Shown here: one piece after another, positions 10,920 through 21,900 of the stretch
How the letters are laid out: every line of letters begins with the position of its first letter
Numbering within the stretch: the stretch's first letter is position 1
Assembly: GCF_028583425.1 (NCBI RefSeq)
Contig: NC_072791.1
Span: 31,937,368 to 32,001,367, forward strand
DNA: 64,000 nt
Direction of reading: 5' to 3'
Source of the DNA: Eublepharis macularius
Taxonomy: Eukaryota; Chordata; Lepidosauria; Squamata; Eublepharidae
Made by a program: the position numbers and the translations under genes
Notes under the pieces: model-generated
Databases searched by the model: none
Seen by the model: the letters and a program-made list of their open reading frames with translations, nothing else
Told to the model about the DNA's origin: nothing

Positions 10920-11642
10920 CAAGAAAGGTTTAATAAGGCAGCTCACGGGCACTGCAAAGAAGAAAGGCACTCCCAGTCTTTCAGTTCTATATGTACACAC
11001 TTATACAGGATTATTAAAATATACAGTTAAATATACCACTTTTCTGCATTACTATGGAAGATACATTTCTTGCATGTCTAAGGACCAAAATTAAAGCAAT
11101 ATATATTTTTTTATTTCTCTTTTTAAAGCTATTTACAGAAAAGATAATGCCACCATGCAGCTGCCAGATCTGCTGGAAATGTACGTGTTACAGAAAAGCT
11201 AAATTTATATATTTACAGGGTTAAAAGGTGTAGAAACAGTCATAATTACAGAAGGAATAAGAGTTTATTCCGGCTTCTAAGCATAATTAGTTTCCCTGAT
11301 TACAGCCTGTTTCCTATAGGATCAAGAATATGCCGTGTACATCTGCACCCTGCAGGTGCGTGTTTTGGTGTGCCTGTACCCTTAGGAGAATGGTGAAAAA
11401 TGGAAAAGAGGCTACTGTTCACTCAAGCAGCCTTTTATCAAGGAAACTGCTTTTGGTTTATGGAAGCGAAAGGAACTCAGAATGTTTGCCAAGTAATTTA
11501 AGTCTGCAACAGCAGCAACAGAAGAGACGTGGTGTCTCCTAGTCTTCAAAGTGTTCCCTTCCAGAGGAATCAGTTGCTTTAAATAAACCAGCAGTAAAAC
11601 TCCTATTAATCATCAGGGAAAGCGCTCATCCAGGATTGTGTT
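10920..11642 (-). other. GOLGA5: GOLGA5 3' UTR (approximate)
   Basis: AT-rich sequence directly downstream, on the minus strand, of the GOLGA5 stop codon at 11643-11645. Candidate polyadenylation signals read on the minus strand are AATAAA near 11263-11268 and 11111-11116, and ATTAAA near 10929-10934. The farthest is used here as the end. The extent is a guess from base composition. Confidence 0.4.
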
Positions 11643-11723
11643 TTAGTTCCCGCTTGGATTGTCATGATGCATCTCTGGAGTATAGGTGAGCAGAACTACC
11701 ATGACCCACAGGTGAAGCAACAC
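11643..11723 (-). CDS. GOLGA5: GOLGA5 coding exon 12 (last): membrane anchor and tail
   Basis: Residues 706-731 followed by stop TAA. It encodes [20 protein letters not shown] and the end NPSGN. The acceptor is tttgctag, and the exon starts in phase 0 with a Val where human has Ala. The membrane anchor is split between this exon and the one 11 kb away. Confidence 0.93.
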   Translation of the reverse strand: MLLHLWVMVVLLTYTPEMHHDNPSGN

Positions 11724-14700
11724 CTAGCAAAAGAGAAAGGAGAGTCAATGAATGGCAAGGAAATCATAAGCTGCGAATACCCCGATTCAAAGCCTCACAG
11801 GGCTTCAAGGTTCATAAGGACACCACACAAGCAGGTGCAACTCCACCCCCAGATCACAGTACGGAGCATTGTGGTGAAGCCTCATATGCACAAATGGAGT
11901 TTTCCCAGTGATGGCAATAATGGGGAGGGAGGGCCAAAAGATCACATAATCTATCATGTTTGCATTCCATCTTCTCTATAAAAAAACGTCTGCAGAGATA
12001 GGATTGATCCATTGTATCCCCACATAGGGTGGAATCCAGTCTAAGTTCTCTGTTCAGGCAAGGCACTTTGGACAGTGGAACAGAACCTTCCTCTCCCACC
12101 CCACTGCAGCACTCTTGGTCTCCCTAAAATGATAATAGAGGACAGGGGACCCACAAGAAGAGCATGAGGAGACAATCAGGTATCTGCCGCAGAAAGGGAA
12201 AATTGGTAGAAGCTACCCCTCCACTTCCATTAGCAGAAAATTTAGTTTGGATCCATCCTGCAGTGATTGGCCCAAGACTACTCAGTATGTTTTATGGCTG
12301 AGTGAGGATACGAACTTTGCTCTCCCCCCTGAAGTCCAGCACTCCATCAACTGCACACCAGCTCTCTACCTACTTGCTGCAGTGGCCAGGGGGAAGTTGT
12401 ATGCATGCAGGATCACTGCCAAAGGCTAAGAGAAAAACAAAGTTCTGACTTTTTATTTCTATCTAAACCAAGAGTGCGCACACTTAAATTTGTTGCAACA
12501 AAGGCTTTGCATGATAGCTCAGAAAAAGCGCTCTTCCTGACGTGCTCGGAAAAGCCTTTAAAAATGCACAGTGACCCTGGTGTGAGGCTCCTGGAAAAAG
12601 TGACAATGGCCACTGAAGAGACTGCAGATTATATCGGAGAAAAGCTGATGCCCTGCTGATTCACTCTGTACATGCTAACAGAGCTTGGGTACTAGTCTAA
12701 GAACTGTAACTCTTAAAAGCCGTTGATTGAGGGACAGGGGCTGCAAATCATTTTAACAGTAGAGAGAAATTTAAAGGGCTAATTTAACAGTCAGAGCTAA
12801 CAGGGAGAAAAAGTGTAGGATAAAATGGTTAGCCTGAAGTGTTGTTCTGCCTCATGCAGCTCTTCACAATCCTGTAGCCCAGAAAAATGGCAACCTTAGG
12901 TCCTCAGCATGTTTCCTCAAGAAAGGTACTTCTACAGCCTGAGTATGATTTTAGCACTGGGAATATTTCAGCAGAGAAGCAGTGTAAAAGGGGTTTCTTA
13001 TGTAACTAAAATTTACCTCAGCTAATCACAGACTTCTCTTCCCTCTAGTGGAAAATGGTGGGAATTTGCCATATGCTTTGGAATTTTTTTCTTCTTTCAA
13101 ACAAAATAAGTACAAGCTTGAATCCTGCTGATGGAAGGACTTCTGTCAGCAGAGCATTATTTTATCACCTTCCCCCCTCCCACTGCAGCCCAAAATGCCT
13201 CCTGAAATACTGCTCCTGGGGAGGCGGGAGAACAGCCCCAAGAACAGTCTGAGGGAATAGTCAGTGGGCTGCTGCAGGGGAGGGGAATCAACTAAAATCA
13301 CTGCACTTCCATCTGTTGAATTTCACCACAAGATCCAACCCACATTCTTTTCAGGCGACTATCTCAGCAAAACTGTGAGCCAAAAACTCTAGCTCTATAG
13401 AGAGCCAAAGTGGCTCTAGGAATATCAGATGTATAAAAAGCTACACTAGAGCCTTCCAGTCCTATACAGTTCATCTCCAGGCATTGCTGAAACTTTTAAA
13501 ATCTTCCCCGTATTATGACAGTACCAAAAACCAGAAATACGAACTGACTTAGAGTGCTGGACTGGATTTTCTGGGACAACAGTGTATATGAAGTGAGACA
13601 CTGGACAATGTGGCAGCAGCTCTGATCCCACAAGGTAGGAGGGGAGGACATGTGACTGCTTTTCCAACTGGACAGAGAACACTGATGGTAAAAGTCTAAC
13701 ATCTAGCAACACTAATGTCTAAGGAATTGGGGAATGTTTTGTCTAGAGGTGGGCACGAACAGGAAAAAACAAACATGATGTTCGTTGTTCGTTGCCATCC
13801 ATGAACAGGGAATCACGAACCATGAACATGACCCTGTTCATGTACATGTTCGTGGTTGGCTGTTCGTGGGAGGGAGGAGGGAAACTTGGAAGGGAAGAAA
13901 GTTCTCTCCAGCTGGAGGGAGGGGAGACTCTGAAGAGAAGAAAGTTCTCTGCGCCGTTTGCAAATGGCATGGGGAACCTCCTTCCCTTCAAAGTATCCCT
14001 CCTTCCAGCTGGCTAGAGGGAGGGGGGGAGACTCTGAAGGGAAGAAGCTTCCCCACGCCATTTGCAAATGGCGTGGGGAACCTCCTTCCCTTAAAAGTCT
14101 CCTTCCTTCCAGCCGGCTGGAGGGAGTGTGTGTGTGTGTGTGGGGGGGAGACTCGGAAGGGAAGAAAGTTTCCTGCGCTGTTTGCAAACGGTGTGGGAAA
14201 CCTCCTTCCCTTCAAAGTCTCCCTCCTTCCAGTGGGACACTTTGTCAGGAACCCCCTGACAAGAGGCTGAGTCAGGGGTGAAGTGCCCCTCTCCCTGCTG
14301 CTGTGCAGCAGCAGGGAGAAGGGCATTTCACCCCCGCAGGCTGCACTCAGCAGCTTGTCAGGGGTTTCCCTGACAAGCAGCTGAGTCGGGGATTTAAATG
14401 CCCCTCTTCGTGCGCTGCGCAGCAGCAGGGAGAGGGAAATTTAAACCGCGGTAGGCTGCAATCAGCCCTTGTCAGGGTTTCCCCTGACAAGCAGCTGAGT
14501 CAGGGGTGAAGTGTCCCTGGGCTTAGATTGGGGTTTCCAGGGCAACAGGAGTTCAGACAGAGTTCAGAAAGTCCGTGCCTACCGTTGCCAAGGGAATTGA
14601 TTGAAAGGCACCAGACTGTCTGGCTTGACAAATAGCTGATGAACACCATGAACAGGGCTTGGAACGAACACATGTTCGTTGGGAACGGGGCCTCGTGAAC

Positions 14701-15963
14701 AGCTTGCTCACGAACAGCTGATTGGGCTGTTCGTGGCTTTTTTTTTGTTCGTATTGCTGTTTGTGCCCACCTCTAGTTTTGTCCCCAACAGATCTTGTCA
14801 GACCAACCTGGTTTCCTTCTTTGATTGAGTGACGATCTTACTGGATCGTGGGAACTCTGTCAACGTGATTTACTTGGATTTCAGTAAAGCTTTTAATAAG
14901 GCTCCCCATGACATTCTAATGGGTAAATTGGAAGACTGCAGACTGGACTATAGGACAATTTGGTGGATAGGGAACTGGTTAGAGGACCACACCCAAAGAG
15001 TGGTGGTCAATGGCATTTCATCAGATTGGAGGGAGGTGTCCAGTGGGGTGCCACAGGGCTCGGTTTTGGGCCCAGTACTTTTCAGTACTTTTATCAATGA
15101 TCTGGATGAAGGGGTAAATGGGCTACTCATTAAATTTGCTGATGATACCAAATTAAGAGTGGCAAACATCCAAGAAGATAGTTAAATTCAACAAGAACAG
15201 AATACTCTGGAGAAGTGGGCAGCTGTGAACAGGATGCAATTCAACATAGGTAAGTGCACAGTATTACATCTGGACTACAAAAATGTGAAGCACAAATACA
15301 GGATGGGGCATACACTTCTGGGTAGTAGAATATGCGAAAGAGATCTTGGAGTTAGAGTGGACTGTAAACTAAATATGAGCAGTCAGTGTGATGCGGTGGC
15401 AAAAAAGGAAAACTCAGTCTTGAGTTGTGTCAAAAGGGCCATTGCATCGAAATCGCAGGTCACAGTCCCTCTCTAGATTGCCTTGGTGAGGCCGCAGCTG
15501 GAGTACTGTGTGCAGTTCTGGAGGCGTCACTTCAAAAAGGATGTGGAAAAAATTGAGAGGGTACAGAAGAGAGCAACGAGAATGATCAGGGGTCTGGAGA
15601 CTGAGCCCTATGAGGAAAGGCTGAGGGCCTTGGGAATGTTTAGTGGAGGAGATTGAGGGGGGACATGATTGCTCATGATTGTATAGTTTTAATTCTTGGA
15701 ATTATTAATAATTTTGATACCTATTTTGTTCTTTGGCATTGGTTTTGGCACTTATATGTAAAAGGGTTTTTCTTTCTTTCAACATTGTCCTCCTTGGTCT
15801 TCACAACATTTAACAGCATGCCACTCACCTAACGGGTTTTGGTTGTTGAAGGATTGTACAATGTGAATGCCATTGGGTTTTATTAGCTGAAATTGTTTTT
15901 ATTTATGATGTGATCTGCTGTGAGCCTGTTCTGCAGGGAGAATGGAATATAAGTGCAATAAAA

Positions 15964-15998
<35 letters not shown>

Positions 15999-18900
15999 AT
16001 GTTTTGGCTAGCCATCTTCAGGACTTCCATAGGCAATTTCAACCTCTGACCTGGAAGTGTAATTTCTCACCCTTTGTATAGCAGCTGTAATTGGGATTGC
16101 ATTTTGAAAACACTACTCTATTAAGAGCCCTGACCTGGGTAGCCCAGGTGAGCCTGATCTTGTCAGATCTCAGAAGCTAAGCAGGCTTAGCCTTGGTTAG
16201 TAATTGGATGGGAGACCAACAAAGACAAGGGTTGCAGAGGCAGGCAATGGCAAACCACCTCTGATAGTCTCTTGTCATGAAAACCACACTGGGGACACCA
16301 TAAGTCAACACTGACTTGAGGGCATTCTCCACCACTGCAACTCTTTTAAAAGCGTTATTCAACAAAAAAACCATTGATGCAATAGCTGCTTGCCCCTCCT
16401 ACCCTGTAACTTCATAGAAGCCAACGATGAAACTTTTAAATTCTTATGATTAGGAAATATGGTCACAAGTAAAACTGCACTGAGATAGAAAATCTTTTTT
16501 ACAATAACATAAAATTACACTAACATCAGTCATGAGGCTTGACTCACAGATCAGGGCTTCGTAATCTCCTTAATAAATGTACTGAAATGCTAAACTTAAT
16601 TATATCCCATTTCATTTTATTAATGCCACTCACAGCTTGTCAGATCAAGATTACATGTAAAAAAGAATCAAAATGTGGGACTTTGTTAGCAATAGCATCC
16701 AGAAAGAAAAAAGAAGTTGGGAGTTATGGATAATTTAATCCAAAAACTGAAGATACTGGAATAAGAACACAAAATAACAAGAAATATATGGAAAGAAATC
16801 AAGCAGTTAAAGAATCAAATTTACTGAAGGTAGAAGAAACTCATAAAAAATTGTAATATTTAAAACAAAAACATTTCAAAACTGCAAATGAACCTGGAAG
16901 ATACTTGGCATACTGCTTGAGAAAAAAGAAAGAAAAAAGGATATCTGAAATTAGGAAAGGCAATCAAGTAATCTATAAAGAGCAAGAAATGAAGGATCAA
17001 ATGAGAACTTTCTTCTATAACCTTTACAAAGAAGTAGCTGTAGAGGAAGAAAAGAAGGAGAAATTTGCTAGAGACACCAAAAGAGTTTACGACAGAGCGT
17101 AGAAATATTCTAAATCATGTAATAACAATACAAGAGATTAACTTTATCATTAAAAAATTAAAGGCAGCAAAGGCTCCAGGTCCAGATGGATTGACGGCTG
17201 CTTATTATAAATTTTTGAGAATATAATAGCTATACCCCTATGAAAAGTGATGAAGGAGATACAAGACAGGAAAAACCACAGACGTGGCAAGAGGTAAATA
17301 TAACTTTAATACATAAAGAGGGGAATGATCTGTTATTACCACAATCGTATAGACCCATTTCTTTATTGAATGTGGATTTACAACAACAATGGTGGAAAGA
17401 TTAAACAGATGTATCTCAGAAGTAATTTATAAAGTCCAAAACAGGATTTGTCCCAAAGAGATCTATGAAAGATAACATTAGATATCTCCTCAATGCAACT
17501 GAATATTCAAGAAGGAAGGGGGGGAAACTGCATTTATGTTTCTGGATGCTGAAAAAGCATCTGATAATGTGTCTTAGAAATTCCTTATGAAAGCATTGCA
17601 AAGAATGAACTGTGGGACTGAGTTTTTGAATTGGATGCAAAGTATTTATATTAACCAGCAAACCACAATCCTAGTTAATGGTTCATTTATGGAGAAAATT
17701 TAAGTAACAAAAGGAACACGACAGGGGTGTCCAATATCACCATTGCTGTTTATTATTGCTTTAGAAATTTTGGCAGTGGGAATCAGGCAAGACAGTAGAA
17801 TCGATTGAATGAAAGAGGGGAAAGAGATATAAAATGAAAAGCTATGTGGATGATGTGGTTATATCAATTACAAAAACAAAACAATTCTCTGATCTAGGTA
17901 ATGGAACAAATATTAAAATTTGGACAGGATTCTGGATATAAATTGAATAAAAATAAAACAAAGATAATGTTACTTTTGGCAATGACAGAAGAACAAGAAG
18001 AGATTGTAAAAATAATGGACAGTCCTATTACTACAAAGCCTGTAAAATACTTAGGAATAAATGTATCGGCACGAAATGAGAACCTATACAAGGACAATTA
18101 TCAAAAAATGTGAACAAACATTACTGAAGATTTACAAAGATGGGAAAAACTGAATATTTCATGGTTAGGAAGAATTTCTGCTGCTAAAATGAATATACTA
18201 CCAAAATTGAACTTTTTGTTTCAAATAGTGCCAATTCACATTGATCAAAAGATTTTAAATAAGTGGCAGAAAGTAATAAATGATTTTATATGGAAAGGGA
18301 AGAAACCAAGAATAAGATCTGAAGTATTAGAGGATGAAAAACCCCAAGGCGGATTGCAGTACCGAACATTAAATTGTACTGCATTGGTTTGGATAACCGA
18401 TTGGCTTCTAAATCTGAATAGAAGACACATCAAATTGGAAACAACTGATGCTAAAGAGGGCATTCAAAACTATTTATGGCTTAAGAAATCAGAATAATCC
18501 ATTCAAAAGCAAGATTGTGTTCAAGATTGTGTGGAAACCGCATAGGGAGAGAACTAAGCCTTGCACGGGCATAAATGGCACTTACGCCGACGTAAACCCC
18601 TTTCCGCTGGTGCCCGCCCGAGGTGCAGTACTGTAGACGGGTCTCTGGCGGCGGGCACATTGGCGGCTAAGCAGAGGTGAAATTCTGGTACAAGTCCCCA
18701 TGCCGGCGCGGAAGGCGGGGCGTGAGTTAGTCTGCTTCCAAAGCCACTCCAGCCCTGGGAATGCCCCCTCCAGCAGCAGAAAGTTACACCAGGAAAAAAG
18801 GAGGCACAGCCCATAGGTGCTCATTGAACGGGAAAACACGAGCCCCTCTCTTGCTGTGCAGCCCTGCCCCCACAGCCCGAAGGAGCATAGGATGGAAACT

Positions 18901-21900
18901 GCCACGGCGCCAATCCGCGTCTGCTTCCAGGGTGGGCGAGCCCCCCTCCCCACACCCAATCACTTGCTCACGCACCCTACAAAACATCTGGTTGCGCTGC
19001 TCATGACCTCAGGTAAGTGAGTACACGGCCGAAAGCTCTGCCTGTCGGCCTTCTGCCATGGGTACTTTGAACACGAGACGGGAGAAAGGGTACTCATGGT
19101 GGTGGGCACTGAGTGCACTGGGGGGACTTAGCGAGAAAACTGGGAGAACTTTGCACTCACTCAAGGGAAGAAGGGAAAAGTCCAGAATGTCTGGCTAACA
19201 ATAACCACTCAAGTTTCCTTGCAGGTTATCTGACTCTGAAGTTCCATCTCAGTAAGGAGCGAGGTAGCACTTACAGGTAAGAAGGAGATGGGGCGGTGCG
19301 GCTCGCTGATCTGTGCTGGCTGCCCCATCACCTGAACTCGCCTGACTGCTAGGCTTGGTGGGGGAGAGGACGGTGGCGGCAGCCCCTGCCTGCCCCAGAG
19401 GCAGTTGCCCAGAAAACTACTCTTGACCAGGTGTTTGTAACTACCTGTTAACTTTCTCCCTTAAAGGTAAAATCACCCTAAGGCAGGGCGCTTCCTCGCC
19501 AGAGGGTCTTGCATCAGCTGGTCGCTAGCTGCACCTGTGGAGCTGCTACTACTGCTCTCTACTATGTGCATCTTCTTAGATGTTTGAGTGTGGGCTTTGG
19601 CTTGGCCATGGACTGGGCTGGGTAACTTGCAACATGTGTGTCTTTCCCTTGCAGGCATGTCGTGACTAGTCCAGGAGACAACCGAGCATGTCTGCTTCAG
19701 CCCCCCCCCCAGCAGTAATCCTCTGCGAGTGCCATTCAGATCCAGCCCAGGAAGCAATATCTCAAGGCAGTCAGCATCTCAGCCTCGCCCCTGGGAGCAC
19801 AGAACAAGGGCTGCACAAAATACCTTGGCTCCCTCACTTTTTCCAGTTTAATAAAACGTGTTGAAAAACAACAAACTTCTGTGTTTTCATGCCTGACTGA
19901 CATTGCCATTAGCCCCTCTCTCAACTCCCTGTCACACATGTCCATTTACACATCCCTGCAAATGTATCAAGTGGCGCCCCATCCAGTCTCCCTGTCCCCT
20001 TCCTCCCCTCAATGTAACTTCAGGCAGTGGGGTGAGAATTGAAATGAGGCCCATGAATGTCTGTGGGGGTGGGGGAAGGCGCTGAGGACTTTCATTCTCT
20101 GATAGTCTGAGCTGCTGGCACCTGATAAGCCAGGAAGATGGTCGCTGTATGCGGAAAGCTGGTGCCAGGGGGTGGGGGACATGTTTGCAGAAGCAGGAAT
20201 GGACATGGCCAATCTGGCGTGGGTGTACAAAATGGTATCTCTATATTCCATTCAATAAATGTGTACAATACATGCAATAAATATATATCATCAACAATAT
20301 GAATTTTCAGTCCATTTATTTCTTCAATCCATTAGTTTATACAGTCTTCTTCCTACACGGTCCAGTAACCTATGAGAACTATATTTTTTAAAGCCCAATG
20401 GCTACTGTGGCACTCAGTCAGAAGGCCAATTCGTTGCTTCCTCCTGACTGCAAGTTAATCCAATGCGCAATGATGCCTCCGGCTGAAACTCACCCCGCAA
20501 TTGGCCAACAAGTTGGCTGGGAGATTGGCAACGAGCCTGCCAGCTTCGTAATGTGCTCGTTTCGGCAATTCTTCTTCACAGTCAGTATCTAGTCCAGCCA
20601 CGTCCAGCCACAATATTCATTTTACTGATCCAGGTCCGAAATAGCACCTGCCCCTTGCAAGTGCTACTGCTGTTTAGCGTGGGTCCCACGCTAAACAGCA
20701 GTAGCACTTGCTGGATTGCTCCAGCAAGTAGCACTTGCTGGATTGAAGAAATAAACGGACTGAAAATTCATATTGTTGATGATATATATTTATTGCATGT
20801 ATTGTACACATTTATTGAATGGAATATAGAGATACCATTTTGTATACCTTGTAGTGTGTTTTGTTCGGGTTCTGGGATTTTTCTTGTTTAGGTTGGTTTG
20901 GACTGAACCCCTCCGCTCTTTTGTTGTTTCAATCTGGCGTGGGGCCTATTAGTCCACGCTGAGGTGGGGGATCTCCCCAGTACTGGGACATGGCTGTCAA
21001 GGTCCAGCCCTCATTCCCACATTGTAGAGATGCAATGATGTGTTCAAGTGGTGCCGCAACAAGTTTGTGTGCGCTTTTCATTTCCCTTGCTTCCAAACGG
21101 CCTCCCGGCCTCCCACATGGTTCCTAATGGGCGTTCCTGTCACTCACTGAAGACCCCACCTCCCCCCCAACCGCTTCTCTGGAACCTGGGGACTACTTAG
21201 GGTTGCCAGTCTCCAGGAGGTAGCTGGAGATCTCCCAGAATTACAACTGATCTCCAGGCAACAGAGATCAGCTCCCTACTATCTGGCCCTACTTTTCAGA
21301 GGGGGAACCTATTTCTTGTGGTGGTGCAGCAGCAGGTATTTGCAGGCACACCAAGCTGCAGCCACCGGCCTGGCCCTCATCAGAAATGGGGGCTGGATGG
21401 GCGAGAGGGTGGGTGTTCGATCTGGACCTTCACTGTCTCCTCTGCCTCCCTCCCTGGCAGGGATGCCTGCTCTCTGACGGGGGGGGGGGTGCCTATTGGA
21501 GGCAGCGGGGATCGCAGCCTCCCCATTGGCTGTGCTGCTGCTTGCTCCTCGCCTGGATGTCAGGGGAGGGGTGTGGCCATTGGCTGGTGTGAGCGGGGTT
21601 GTCAGGGTACAGTGGGCAGGTGCTCCTGGCAGCGGCTGCACCTCACTTTTTCACGCTCAGATGCCAGCGGGACTCTCCTGCAAACGCCCATAGGGAGCCA
21701 TGTAGCGGTGCCCCATTTACGCTGACGCACAAGCGACAACGCTTCCTTGGCAGTTAGGCTTGGGCTGCCCAAGATGGATTACAAACAGAAATCGAATTCC
21801 TAATAAGCGGTGACTTGAAGCATTTACTAGGAAAAATTTATAAAATTCTACTGCAACACCACACAGAAATGAAACAAGTTAAAAACTGTATGTTAAAATG

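Larger units (their letters stand above)
18540..21775. mobile_element. 3.2-kb GC-richer insertion inside the L1, family unknown
   Basis: It interrupts L1 ORF2. The two ends share similar short motifs in direct orientation: aaaccgcatagggag with ttacgccgacg on the left, and aaacgcccatagggag with ttacgctgacg on the right. CAAGAT appears beside both edges and may be a target duplication. Inside are gene-like splice signals: donors at 19014 and 19279, acceptors before 19226 and 19655, and AATAAA near 19851. It also holds a secondary insertion at 20224-20929 and part of a gggttgcc-type element at 21198. No recognised protein domain is found. The boundaries are approximate. Confidence 0.5.

Noticed and set aside
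13785-14509. Overlapping frames of 60-160 codons on both strands
   Set aside because: They lie wholly in the minisatellite interior of a hAT element and are produced by the repeat units.
16905-17102. Possible host gene for a charged helical protein
   Set aside because: The sequence is the typical pre-palm region of L1 ORF2, in frame order with the reverse transcriptase blocks that follow.
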